Below are positions 21,762-33,701 of a DNA stretch of 50,993 nt, piece by piece. The notes below the pieces were generated by a model. The model was not told the origin of the DNA. It did not search any database and saw nothing but the letters and a program-made list of their open reading frames with translations. Where the stretch lies: contig JASJFT010000280.1 of assembly GCA_030770425.1 (NCBI GenBank), positions 1 to 50,993 on the forward strand, given 5' to 3'. The translations under genes and the position numbers were made by a program. The stretch is from Darksidea phi (Eukaryota; Ascomycota; Dothideomycetes; Pleosporales; Lentitheciaceae). Each line of letters begins with the position of its first letter. The stretch's first letter is position 1.

Positions 21762-24104
21762 TGATCAGGTAGTAATATCCTACACTAGAGCGCACAAAGG
21801 CTCTTTTCAGATTGCATCCTTGCGACCTCAAATCGAAGCTTGATATCAACATGCGAACCTTTCACCTCACTTGTTCCGCCACTTCTATCATCTTCTGGTC
21901 ATAGTACTACTGTTGACTTTTCCTAATAATGCTCTTGGTCACTTTATCTAGACTTCGCCTTTTTGATGAGTCGGACCTTCTAAAAGAGCACTGGCCTCGG
22001 TCCTTCACAACACGCGCCACTCAGCGCGCGTCTGACTTTCCTGCAGGTTCCACGCGTATTGAAACGACGTCAGATGACGCCCGGGCTCAAGGCTTGCCCT
22101 TTAATCAGAAGTGTGCAAGGACGCCGCTTCAGAGATCGGTGAGTGTTGTAGTTACAAGTTTTGACTACTAATTTCCACCAAGCGACCCACAAGGTCCGTT
22201 AGCCCCTTCTTGGATCAAGCGCTTGGAGAACGTCCTCAGGCAACCACTACGCCTTATTGCTGCTGTGAACCGGTATTCTGCGGACATTCGGACCAATCTG
22301 GGATATGAACTAAGAGTCGCCCCGGAGTCTAACGTTGGCAACGACCGCAACCGGAGCCAACGTTTCGAGTCTTTCGTGACTAGGGAGGTACATGGTGGGG
22401 AAGCGCATATACGATAACGGTACCATGCAGCAGTATGAACTGCCGTTACGCAATTCAACACCGCGTATCAAGGATCACCAGGGTTGTTCGATTTCGGGGT
22501 CCGACCCAGCGCTAAGATGCTCGCGGGGAAGGGTGGCGCAACGCTCTCTAGTGTTGCAGCAAGGAATGCATAGTGGTCAACCTACTGGCCGCTACGATAC
22601 CTGCCATCCCACCCCTCAGCAATGGTGGCCACTAGGCGAGATATATTGCCGGCGGGAAAACCCCAGAGAAGCAAGCGGTTCAGCGACTCCCGAGTTCTAT
22701 TAAGCTTCCTCCATTTTCGACACCAAAGACTCAACTGTTTATACATGCAAAGGCTATGAGGACTGCGAGCATATCGGCTAAGCTCATGGCTACGCCTTTC
22801 TGTACGCCGTGTGGACAGACGCTCTTGGTCATGAAACCTCGGACCAACAGTTCAGGCCCCATGTCTGCGCGCATCCACGTGCGAAGGAGCACCGTTCGCA
22901 ACTCCGCCGGCATCCCTCCACATGAAACAATCCAGCCATCTCGAGTCATCAGCTTCTATTTTGCCAGAGTGTTACGTCGTTGGCCGCTCAACGTCGTGTT
23001 GAAATAGTACGAGCAACAGACAGATTGAAATGTCGTATTGCATTTGGGTGAGGCCTATTCGGGGATCTCACAAGCGAGCGCTGAGTGAGCTCAGCGTTCA
23101 TACTCGTCGATGTGGATTAGGAATCGGACGCGAAACCTAAGGCTTCAAACTGGCGCCCGGTGCCTGCATCGAGCGAAACTGTTCTCACAACGGCCCAGAC
23201 CGAATTAGAAGAAAATGTGCGAGCAAGCGGTCGCGTGGCGCAATTACTGGAGAATTACTCAGTACAAGACGGATGGCCGACAAACGCAGATGTTCGCCGT
23301 ACGCCTTGTTTCTCATTCCGTTGTCCCTTATTCCTTTGAGCGCCTTTGAGTGACAATCAGAATTCGAAATCATCATGCGATCATGCGCTTTGTATGAGTC
23401 TCCAGCTCTCGGATCCGCCTGCGCCCCTCTGGCGGACTCATCCCTGTCGACCTGACGCATGTCAGCGTGGCCGCCCACCTCAGCCCTATAATTGACGCCG
23501 GCGCCAACCAGCCGTTCGTTCACCTAAGCCCACAAACCATTGGGCGTCGCGCTTACGGTAGCACATAGGCAGCTCTTTTTATGGGAGGGGCAGTGTCAGG
23601 CTGCATGTAGTTCTGCGGGTATCTACCCGTAGCGGCGTGGCTACGCCACTCCGGTAGCATGGTTACCGACGAGGGTGGGCGAGGTCAGCCTCGACGAGAA
23701 TATGTCGCTGCGCTAGGCATGCGTTTATGAAAAGTAGGGTGCCCGGAAAAGGCCGCTGCATTGCTGTCGCGTTCCGCAGAGCCACTCACTAAACCGTCAT
23801 ATGACGAGGACGCTGCAGGGTTTCTGGCATAGCAGGTATCAGTCTCTCTCTGTCCGCTTCTCTGCATCCAGTCACTCCATACCACCCAGCCCACCCTCGA
23901 CATCGCAGAACCTGATCTAACTAGGACGCGCATTAGCTTTACTCGGTCCTCCGATATGTCGACACTTGATTTGCGGGCAGCCTTATCTTGAAACTCGAAT
24001 TGCTTTTCAGCTCTTTCTTTCTCGCTTTTCTTTTTGTTTCATTTTCTTTCCTTGGTGTTGGGTCTGGTGGGTGGGAGCATTCATCCTTTTTCTTCCTCAC
24101 CAAC
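21762..24104. other. Long intergenic region with tandem hairpins near 23616
   Basis: About 2.3 kb in which no gene can be supported; open frames on both strands are short and mutually incompatible. Near 23616-23647 two short inverted repeats lie side by side: cgggta/tacccg (23616-23629, 2-nt loop) and ggcgt/acgcc (23634-23647, 4-nt loop). They may be chance or a relic of an element. The part just before 24105 is pyrimidine-rich, as in many fungal promoters. Confidence 0.35.
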
Positions 24105-26357
24105 ATGTGGATGCCCCCTTCACCATTATCACCACGAGCCTCTATCACGCCGGATAACAAGAGCAATGCTGTTACAGCTGCGACATGGGCTACGTTGGCC
24201 ATCCTCGTTGTTGGCTTCTTTGCACAACAGGCCGTCAGATTCGCGGTAGTCCGTAAGGTTGTGGTCGATGACCTCTTCATATTTCTCGCGACAGTAAGAC
24301 ATTCGAGCAGACAAGCCTTCACTTATGCTAACCCATCCAGATCTTTGCCATCTGTCTTTCTGTCACGTCTCTCGTCCTCGCTTCCGACGGCCTCGGAGTC
24401 TCGGGTGCTCTCACTCTTAGACGCGCAAATGCCCTCATGAAAGCCTATTACGCCTCGAACTTTCTCTACGTTGCTACTGTCGGCTGCGCAAAACTTTCTC
24501 TCGTCACCTTCTTCCACAGCGCTCAGAGTGAACGTAAACAGCGGCACTACGTCATCGGCTTCGGCATCTTCATCTTAGCATGGACACTGGTTTCCATTAT
24601 CGCGGTCGCCTTCCAATGCGGACTTCCAAGACCATGGGAAGTCTTGACGTTGCATTGCTATAATAGTGTGAGTGGCCGGCAAGACCCTGGTGGATGCTTC
24701 GCATGAATGCTAATGTTCCATGCAGGGAGCCTTCTGGATTGTCTACTGCATAGTCGACATGACCACTGATGTTTCCATCATCATGCTATCCGTCAACCTT
24801 GTCACTTATTCGAATTTAGAACGTTCGAAAAAGATCGCCGTGGTGGCGTGCTTTGCGCCGAGGGTCTTGGTTATCGGTGCGTCGTCGGCTCGACTTGTCT
24901 ACCTCTACCCTGTCACACCGCACGATAATCCTGCGTTCGAGCTTTGGATTCCGACAGTTTGCACACAGGTCCAAGTATGTCTTGCTATAGTGACGGCATG
25001 CATTCCGTTTATGCGACCGTTCTTCATGGGCACAGAGTCGGCGGGCAAAAGGAGAAGCGAGCTATCCCGGAGGAAAAATGTTGCATTCAATGGAGGGTCT
25101 TCCTACGGATGCTGTTCCTATATCCATCTAAAGGGCCATAAGAGGGGTCAAAATTCATCAGTCGACTCATCCGCCTTCACGAACTCAAAATGTGGAAAAA
25201 CACCCGATGTCTCACCACGGCTGCCGAGCCCTCGACCGTTCAGCCCACTGACGCCTCCCCGGATTCACACTCCATCAAGTAGCCCTGCAGGCTCTACACG
25301 GAGCCCAAGCGAGCGCGGTCTACGTCTGCACATTCCACCGCCTGAGGTCCATATACGACGAGCAACGCAAGTCGACATTACTTCGCCACAGACCGCAAGC
25401 TCCAACGCCCTGTCTCCCGAATGCTTATCTCCACAGCCTCTTCTCTCGCCTCCACATGCATCCTCGTTGACATCGCCAAAGACTCGCGAACCGTCACTAC
25501 CACCTCGCTCACACAGTCCGCAACCTACTGTGTCAGAAGCCCGTGGAGATCCCGATCCGAACCTCAACCCCGGGACTTCACCACCACGTTTCTCTCTTTT
25601 CCCCCAACCACGTGCCCCGAGATACTCTCGCCTTCCGCAGCAGTTTGCAAACCCAGCGCTTTTCGCCATCTCCGAACGTTCGCGGTCAAGTAGCAGAACG
25701 CCTGCACAGGGCGTGTCACCTAGTGGCACACCTGAAACGCGAACGCGAACGCAGTCACCGAACTTGCGGGTTCCGGTGTCGCCGCCCTCCCAATCCAACC
25801 CACGATTTTCACGAGTTTTATACGATGATCCGCTGCGAACTAAAGCTGCGGGTACGACAACCTCGACTTCAAGCCTTCCGCCGATGATAGACATGGCATC
25901 GGCTCCCTCACCGTACCAGGGGCATTCCAGCATCCCGAGCTACTATGTTACCACACCACCAACAGCACACACCTCCGATCCATCGTCTCTGCAAACAATT
26001 CCATCATATTATATGCGGACACCACCCACCTCGCAACCGCCCACGTTTCCGCTTCCTACGCCACCCGCGCCGCAACCTTCCGAGCCCGCTCCCGCTCTCG
26101 CTTTCAACCACCCACCAAGTCCGCAACGTCAGCGTAATCGGCGCATTCTCACGCCGCAAAATTCATCAAGGGCGCATGAGATGAGCCCTGTTAGCCCCGT
26201 TACTCCGCCTACGCCTTTGAGCTTTTGGCAAGAGGGTGACAACATGGCCAATGCTGCGGCGCAAAGAGGGCGTTGGGAAGAAGCGAGGATCGTGGACGTA
26301 GTGAGGATGAGGGATGCTAGGAGTAGTCCCCGTATCGTGGTCCAACGACTCTCCTAA
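24105..26357 (+). CDS. SAT4/rhodopsin-domain membrane protein with long Pro/Ser-rich tail
   Basis: Seven-helix integral membrane protein of the fungal rhodopsin-like/SAT4 family (PTH11-type receptors), the only intact one of three copies here. Exons 24105-24293, 24341-24667 and 24726-26357 give 715 aa; introns are 47 and 58 nt, phase 0. The membrane core occupies about residues 20-272: AILVVGFFAQQAV, FAICLSVTSLVLA, the segment before FFHSAQ, FGIFILAWTLVSIIAVAF with the family Cys (FQCGLPRPW), WIVYCIVDMTTDVSIIML, VACFAPRVLVIGA and VCLAIVTACIPFMRPFF. Residues about 273-715 form a low-complexity cytoplasmic tail rich in Pro, Ser and Thr with Arg patches, a likely site of phosphorylation and partner binding. 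There is no N-terminal CFEM domain and no strong signal peptide. Ligand and role are unknown. Confidence 0.85.
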
Positions 26358-27597
26358 ACCATGCGTCAGGATTTCTGGCTTTTCCACGTCGACGCATATT
26401 TGCTCGGCATTGTATTCTTACTTGTATTTCATATTGTCTAATCTCTTTTGTTAGACGCTGCATTGCATAACGAACGGCGCATAATCAGGCCCGAGATATA
26501 TGGGCTGGGTTGGGCTGGCTGCATCTTTGAGGCTTTCTTGCATTGGGCGACGCGTATATCATCTTCCTACAAGATGCTACGGTACACTTGTATTTCTTGG
26601 TTCTGTTGCATGTTAATCGATACCCCCTTCCTTCGCATACCCTCAGGCGTTTTTCCTGATTTATCCTAATCCATCATTTCATTTTCTTTTCTTCTTCTAG
26701 GACGGCATATACAAAATATTTCGGGGCACGCGCCACACCCTCTCCATGAGACTCAGAACGTTGCGCTCTTTCATGGGGCTCGGGCCGTTGCCCTCGCACT
26801 CATGCCGTGACGTGAGCCTCAGGCAATGACTGCAACCAACGACCCTGCATTTCAAGGCATTCGGGACGAAATGCCTTTTTGTGTCACCTTTTCGGGTTAT
26901 TCCGCGAGTTTGACGAGGCGATGGCTGCTACTCATTCGATAGAAAAGATTTTGGATACGAATACAAAATGCAACGCGCAGCTTCTCTAAACAATTGCCAA
27001 AAACGCCTTGCAAGAATCTACACCTCAGCCCAGCCCCCGCACAATGGCCGAAGTCCGGATGTGGCGGAGACGGTTACGCCGCATGATCGGCGGTTTCGCG
27101 GTGCAGATCCACTAAGCGCGGCTGAATATCACCGTCAGCGCTGTTGCCTGCCACTTCAATACGAAACATTGGGTACCACAGACTAACTCGCCATGGAATC
27201 ATTTGATATTGTTTCGGCGCTACTAGATCCCGCTCGAGAGCCTCAACACTGAAACAGCGACTTCGGCTGCCGCACCATCCGAGTGAGCTTGGATACGATA
27301 AGCTTCTGTTGGCAAATGCTTCGAGGGAAGTTGAACCATTCTAAATCTGCCCCATGGAGGTGACGTGTATGCATGTTCCAGATTCTTTGTGGCTGAAGCG
27401 AAGCTTGGGCTCCACTGTAGAAGGGTTCATAGTCGGGGCAAGTATGTATGCGAGTCTCTATACTTTGCATCTCGTTGTACCCTTCTTTCAATAATTTCCT
27501 TGCTGTGCGAATCGAGAGCACGGCCGTGCCGCTGCTACGATTAATCTTTTGTGGTCTCTGATCACTCTAATTCTCTAATATCTAATCACGGGGCACC
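26358..27597. other. Intergenic, no gene seen
   Basis: About 1.2 kb after the receptor gene. T-rich around 26400-26700, which suits a 3' UTR. Short open frames lack protein-like features. Confidence 0.4.
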
Positions 27598-28668
27598 ATG
27601 AACGCCTCGGCGACGATCAGAAGTGCATACATCCGCGCATCAATCATCAACAGCCAAGAAGCGACCATAGGACCACGCCAACAGCTCCAAGCTCGTCCGG
27701 CAAACGAGGACAAGCTGCGGAACTTCAATGCAGTCGACCATCTCCAATATCGCGAGGACTGCGAAAAGGAGCGCGTCCATTTTCAAGAAAATGTCGACAT
27801 GGACGTGGAAAAAGCTTCCATAGCCCACCCGGATGACTCCAACGGGGAATCGTTCATGCAATGGGACGACGAACAACGCTCTCTACGAACTCGTTTGCGA
27901 AAGCTAGTTACCGTGTTCCCATTTCGCGATCCCATCTACATCGTAGCCATCACGTTCGCCCTCGGCAGCCTCGACCTCGTCATTGACGCCTTCTTCGACT
28001 TACTCCCGGCGCTCTTCCCCTCGCTAGAATTCGAGAACGACGAAGAAGTCGCTATCCCCACCACCGTCCTCATCGGCTCGATATTCTTCTTCGCAGCGGG
28101 CATCTTCGACACCTTCGGTGCACTGAACGCAGATCGCGGCGTGCTGGAAACGCAAAAAGGTACTGAGAATGGGATGGAGGAGAGAGTGGTGTACAAGCCC
28201 GCCTTGTTGGGCAGTTCGGAGTTTCAGTGGTTACCGCCCTTTGCGAAGTTCGTCGAGTTAGCCACCACGAGCCTTGCGTTCCAAGCTGGACTGATCGTCC
28301 TCTTCGGCGGCATAATCTTCATGTTCGCCGGCGTCGTAGACTTCCCCGGCGTCGTCGACGAGGCCTCACCATACTTCGCACTTATCGTCTTTGGCCCGCA
28401 AGTCGCCCATGGCCTGCTCTTCCTTGTCGCCAACGCTATGCTGGCCATCTCTGCGCAAGACACTTGGTGGAGGCCTAAAGTACATGATGCCGATTGGTTT
28501 GGGGCCTTTTTGAATACGCTGGGTGGGTTGGGGTTTATGATTTCGGGGATGTTTTTGTTTGAAGGGGAGGAGGGTCGAGTTGGGGCGGGGGTTGCGGCTT
28601 TGGTGGGGAGTTGGGCGTTTCTTTGGGGGAGCTTGGTTAGGGTAGGAGTTGTGTTGGAAGTTTACTAG
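27598..28668 (+). CDS. Uncharacterised six-helix integral membrane protein
   Basis: Intronless 356-aa protein with no name I can give. The first 105 residues are polar and charged. Six hydrophobic segments follow, at about 112-136, 153-174, 225-248, 258-284, 301-321 and 329-351. Glycines are frequent in the last four, and a charged loop at about 175-224 separates helices 2 and 3. Helices 1-2, 3-4 and 5-6 have a loosely repeated pattern (GSLDL or GGLGF near a helix start), which might reflect internal duplication. Lack of cleavable signal peptide suggests a plasma or organelle membrane location. The ATG follows a good CACC context. Transport or sensing functions are possible, but nothing in the sequence decides. 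Confidence 0.7.
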   Translation: MNASATIRSAYIRASIINSQEATIGPRQQLQARPANEDKLRNFNAVDHLQYREDCEKERVHFQENVDMDVEKASIAHPDDSNGESFMQWDDEQRSLRTRLRKLVTVFPFRDPIYIVAITFALGSLDLVIDAFFDLLPALFPSLEFENDEEVAIPTTVLIGSIFFFAAGIFDTFGALNADRGVLETQKGTENGMEERVVYKPALLGSSEFQWLPPFAKFVELATTSLAFQAGLIVLFGGIIFMFAGVVDFPGVVDEASPYFALIVFGPQVAHGLLFLVANAMLAISAQDTWWRPKVHDADWFGAFLNTLGGLGFMISGMFLFEGEEGRVGAGVAALVGSWAFLWGSLVRVGVVLEVY

Positions 28669-30506
28669 AGGGGCTAGGGGCGAGAATGCGTTGATGCTGG
28701 GGTGATGGGTTGTGTAATGTGTGATTGATAATGGAGGACCGTACGTGGATGTTGAGCACAGCTCATTAGAGGTTCAAGTCGCATCGGGCATGCGCTCCTT
28801 CGGTTGACCCGAAGCAAAATAGATACTAGATTGGTGTTAGCGTCTTATTTCACCGCTCCATCAACGGCCGAGTGCATCCCGAAACTCCATCTACACAAAC
28901 CTTCAAGAAGAATCCCCCATCGGATCACGCTCTTCCACTCTTGCTCCTCAATCCTCAGACTATCCTTCTCAAACCGCGCGCTCTGGGAAACATGCTACGA
29001 TAAACAAGTTTTTAGACCCAGCGCAACTACTATTCTCTACGAGAATTTGACTACGAGCGCATGCAACTTGATGACGTCGAAGAAAAAGATTGGTTGGGAA
29101 CTGTAGTCTTGTGCTTCGGAAGCGAGTGCAGAGAATAGCCCTCCGCACTCAGCCTCGTCACCTCATTCAGTCCCCAATTATTAATGTCCGAGACGAAGAA
29201 TGGGACGCAAAAGAAGACGAAAGCAAAAATAGAAGACGAGACAATCGTCTGGGCGCAAGCGTGGAGAACCCCCGCAATGAAACACTAGTTACCCCAACCA
29301 ATCGCACCACGTCATCCCTCCGTCTCCACCCTCCAACCGGAATCACTGAAACTCCTTCTCTGACACCCAAACGAACACGATCGTCAGGACCTTCTTGCAG
29401 CGCGCAATCCATATTTCCCCACCTACATTGCGTCCGCGTTCTGCAAGACGGCCCTCACACTGCATCTCATTGAACAAGCTCCCGCGCCGAGCAATTTTCT
29501 CGATGCTTAACAGCATATGGCACACTCAGTATTCAGCGGCCATCGCGCGTTTCAGCGTCTTAGACTTCTTGGGCTAGCGATTGAGGGAATTCACATACGA
29601 ATACGAAGAACGGGCCTTTGATTTTGGAGACGGGTACGCTGTTCCTTTTTCTAGCGCTTACACTGTATCCACATCAGACGAGGGAAAGACTAACTACCCC
29701 TGTACTGCATCGTATGCCGATTGCGGCAATGCTAGGGTTTCCGATGCCTTTCCGGAGAGCTGCCGATAGTTTCATGCATTGCCGTTGCGACGGTAGTAAG
29801 ATGGTTGAGTGTCCGAGTGGTGGATGGTTGGGCTTTCATACTGGGAATCCATCCGACGCTTCCCCTTGCCGGCACCCTAGCCATCATTCGGAACTTCTTA
29901 GTATAGAGTAGAGCAAGTATTTAATTGGTCTATGTACTGAACTCAGGGCGATGTATACCGAAGGGCATAAGGCCCGTGCTTAGGCAGAGTGAATGGGGTC
30001 CTATATGATAGGGTTCCCTAGCTAACAGAACTCCTCCCACAGAGACGATACCGAGGGCTCATTCACGCATAATAGGAGTGTGTCGTCACGTAGCAACCTT
30101 CTTCCCTCGAAGACTGGTGATTTGCTTCGACCTAGACAGGGAGTCGGGGTTGTGAGGTACAGAGGCATCATTACACCATTCGGTATCGTGAGCCGTTGGA
30201 AATCCGAGGAAGAGGTATTGAGATATGGCTTCAGGAGGTCAAAAGCTTTGTTTTTGGGTTCTTCTGGGTTTGGAAGAGGGATTGGTGGTTGTAGATCTTA
30301 TGGAAGATCAGAAGCGATGCATAGGAATAAGAAGGCCGTTCCCTTGAGCTAGACGGCGTATATAACAAGCTAAGCGACTAAAGATATAGCAAGGCCGTTC
30401 TGGTAGCACGTTGTCTCCAAACTTAGTACCAATCCCTTCACACAGGATCTTCCCAGGAGCATCTCCTATGATAACAGCTCACCCTTATACTGGTCCCGAT
30501 GGACAC
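28669..30506. other. Long intergenic region, no gene seen
   Basis: About 1.8 kb between convergent genes. Several open frames of 60-130 codons exist on both strands, but none has a hydrophobic leader, domain motif or consistent exon structure. Possible remnants cannot be named. Confidence 0.35.
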
Positions 30507-32118
30507 CTAGATCTGATGCTTTGTCTCAGTATCGTAGCTCGGACCATCACCCCACACAAACTTCCACTGCACAGTCTCCGTTTCTTTCCTAGGTGTGATG
30601 CGCACGGGAATATCGTGATCGGGCTTCGGCATAGCGTTCCACAGATCGGCATTCCACGTTGTTGGCATAGTCCACTCGTCCTCGACCGGCATAACGTCAA
30701 ACTGCAGAAGTACCATTGCCACGAGCGAGAGCATGACATTGGTGGAGAAGTAACGACCTGGACACATTGTTGCGCCTGCACCGAATGGGCGGTATGCTAA
30801 TGTGCTACTCATTTTCCTCTGTCCTTCGGTGGTAGCGAAGCGCCGATGATCGAAAATCATAGACGAGGGTCCCCATATCTCAGTGTTGTGATGTACGGCG
30901 GTGCCGGGGATCATTACGATAGCGCCTTTCTTGAGGAGATATTGACCTGAGAGTGTGGTGTCATGCTGCACTCTCTTGATGTTAATGAGGGTGCTGTGGT
31001 AGCGGAGTGTCTCATGTAACACGGCCATGACCGTGGGGCACTTCTTTTTGAGGAGGCTGACGTCAATGACCTTGATGCATCCACCATTGACATTATGTGA
31101 CATGGTGGTAGCGAGTTTTGTAAGCTCGGACCGGCATTGTTGTAGTGCCTCGGGGTCGGAGCAGATATGGAACAAAACCCAGAAAGTTGTAATGGCGCCG
31201 GTACTCAGCATAGCGAGCGAGGTTGCCATCTCTAACTTTGCTGCTTCTGTAAATGTAAGGCCTAGCTCCGTATTCCTCTCGAACATCTCGGATACCATAG
31301 GGAAGGCTTGAAGATGCCCACCAGTATCAAAGTACTTTGCAAATGCGGAATGTATGCGAGAGCGGGCCCGAAGAGCTTTGCGAGCGGTGAGCGAGGGGAA
31401 AGGGCTGTAAAGAAGGTGGCTGATTCCAGGGACGAATGCTTGCCAGCTAGCCTCTATAGCAGGGTCATCATACGGGTTCTCGGGGCCGTATATAGTACCC
31501 GTAAGCGCAAGCATGAGGTCATGTCGAAGTGTTTCCAATAGTCCGACTTCGCTTGTGCTGGACGAAGCAAAGTTGTTCGGAATACTTGCGGCTAGCTTTT
31601 CGATCGCGGTGCGGGTCGCTACCCGAAGTGTAGGTCCTTGTGCTAAGAATTTGTGCACGCTCATAGTGAAGCCATTTCCATGCGCGGCGAAATGCCCACG
31701 TAGTAGCTTCTGGGACTCCTTATTCAGACCGCTGAAAAGCATCCCAAAATCAAGGAGACTCGAGGAAAAGATTGCTGAATTTGCCTTTGCTTGGATGATT
31801 CGTATAAGTTCCGAGGCGTCGATGATGTATAAGCGTTGGAAAGGCATGCGCAGGGTGAAAATCGGAAGTCGGTATCTCGATCTATAAGAAGATGAATACT
31901 CTTGAAGCAGAGGGGGAACCAACCAACGTGGAGCCATACCTGAGATTGACGAGGTAGTTGACCTTATCTCTTGCAATACCAATTGCTGGGTCAAGGAACG
32001 GGACAGTGGTCGGAAGGAGACTTGGCTCCCTCTTACTCTGTGTTGCGTAGAATAAGGCATACATGATGCCATACATCACTGCAGTCGTAACTAACCCTAA
32101 GACTAGTGTTGAACGCAT
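30507..32118 (-). CDS. Cytochrome P450 monooxygenase
   Basis: Membrane-anchored haem-thiolate monooxygenase. Exons 32118-31940 and 31881-30507 (58-nt intron, donor GTATGG) give 517 aa. Residues 1-25 are a hydrophobic N-terminal anchor (MRSTLVLGLVTTAVMYGIMY), followed by a polar stretch and a Pro-containing hinge. The I-helix lies around TEAAKLEMATSLAMLSTGAIT and lacks the textbook AGxET; the K-helix ExxR is ETLR, and the haem ligand is Cys433 in FGAGATMCPGRYF. This layout recalls fungal CYP7/CYP8-like and secondary-metabolism P450s, but I cannot assign a family. It sits 1.6 kb from an FAD monooxygenase on the same strand; the two could serve one oxidative pathway. It needs an NADPH-P450 reductase encoded elsewhere. 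Confidence 0.92.
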
Positions 32119-33701
32119 TCTGGAGTGCTACTTATAGTAATGTATGGTGTGGGCCAGGAAGATCGAGGCCCGGGAAAGCTCTATCGACCACCGAGGCGAG
32201 TGTGTGGGTGGTAGCAATCGTAAGCAAGGTGGGGTATCAAATGACGATGTGAACATGAAAGTCTCGATAAACTTGTCCGAAAGATTAGGAATACCAAGGA
32301 ATGATATAGATTCGAGTAAATCGAAGTTCCGAGTGGGAAGATTTCAAGTGCGAAACTGTGGCACGACAACAGCATCAAGGCCCACGCCAGCTCTGGAGGG
32401 ATGTCCAGAAAAAAGTCACGGCAAAGAGGCAATGCTTATAATTGCAATGCGTACCATCCTACAGTACCGTTTTGAGCAGTATCACGAAAGCCATAATTGT
32501 CGAAATATGGTCGGCGATTGCACGCCTTGTACTGTGGAGCAACTGCAGCCGGATATGGTAGTTTGTGCGAGAGCGCTCTCCATTCTTTTCATGGGGCCTC
32601 CCCGGCCATCTTGGAACGTCCCGAGGCTGCAATAGATCGAATGTGTCGGCATATATGTGGCGGTCTATGGGTTCCGAGAAGATGGGTAGTGGCTGTAACT
32701 ATCTTCTAGCCCGTCATAGTAGAACGCCAAAGTCGCGTCACGTAGATCTCCCGCAACAATTTGACCCGACGAGGCTATGATGGCTCGTAAATGGACAAAG
32801 ACTGGATTCGGTAATGCCGAATCTGAAAGAAGCGTGAGGCTGAAGGGGCTTCGGCTAAGCATAAAAAGAACGCCAAGCGAGACTTCGACCTGCCCCACCC
32901 AAGGACAATGCTAGGCGACGCTAAACAGTGTTGACATGTGATTTGATGAGGGTTCGGGAGTGCTCAATAGGTCGTTGTTTGGGGCAGAACAAAGAAATAC
33001 GGCTAGGACTGCGAGGGAACAGCCTTGTTCCTCCAGCGCTGACAGCCAAAGAGGCAATACATAACGGTACGAGGGTCCCAGCAGCATGGAAATGGAGCTT
33101 ATGACACGCTGTCGCTTCCAGAATGAGGGTAGGCGAACCGTACATGTCGGCGTCACCGTTTAGTCGTTGTATTGGGTTATTGAAAAGGCGTGCGGAAGAG
33201 AGGGTTTGGGTGAAAGAGGTGTCGCGATTGAGGCGAGGGGAAAGGCCGGGTCGTACACCAGATCGAAGGCGCATTTAGCGCTAGCGTGATTCGGCCGAAC
33301 AGGAAGCCACCCTTCTCGGACGTCACATCATGGCGGGCCGTATCAAGAAACCGCCGATACTCCCAATATACTGCTAGCTGGAATTAGAGCACCCGGATTA
33401 GAGTTGCCTCTTGTTCCGGTCAGGCGTCCTCGTTCTCACATCGACGACGGCGATAATCTAGAGCATCTAACAATACATTGAGAGCGCTTTGGGTTAGCCT
33501 ATTATGCGGGCGAGGGCGCGCATGGCTGCACCCTAATCATGCGTGGTTCGGCATTCCTTACGATCTAGGGCTGGATGTGAATCGGTCCTAGAGTTGAATA
33601 GTTGGATATCGGAAGCATGGGAGCGTTTGAAGCGGGGTATGGTTGTAATACGTATGTGTACAGTTGCTGAAACTAAACACGCGAACAAATGCGAAAGGCA
33701 C
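32119..33701. other. Intergenic between P450 and FAD monooxygenase
   Basis: About 1.6 kb. A minus-strand frame beginning at 33274 has an Arg/Ser-rich start resembling a mitochondrial presequence, but the rest is not recognisable and no intron rescued it, so I did not call it. Confidence 0.35.

Noticed and set aside
29799..29870. tRNA-like phrase (tgtccgagtggt)
   Set aside because: Resembles a D-arm of Ser/Leu tRNAs, but no acceptor stem, anticodon arm or T-arm could be folded around it.
32921..33274. Minus-strand 117-codon frame with an Arg/Ser-rich start like a mitochondrial presequence
   Set aside because: The remainder matches nothing I know, and no intron gave a better product; too weak to call.
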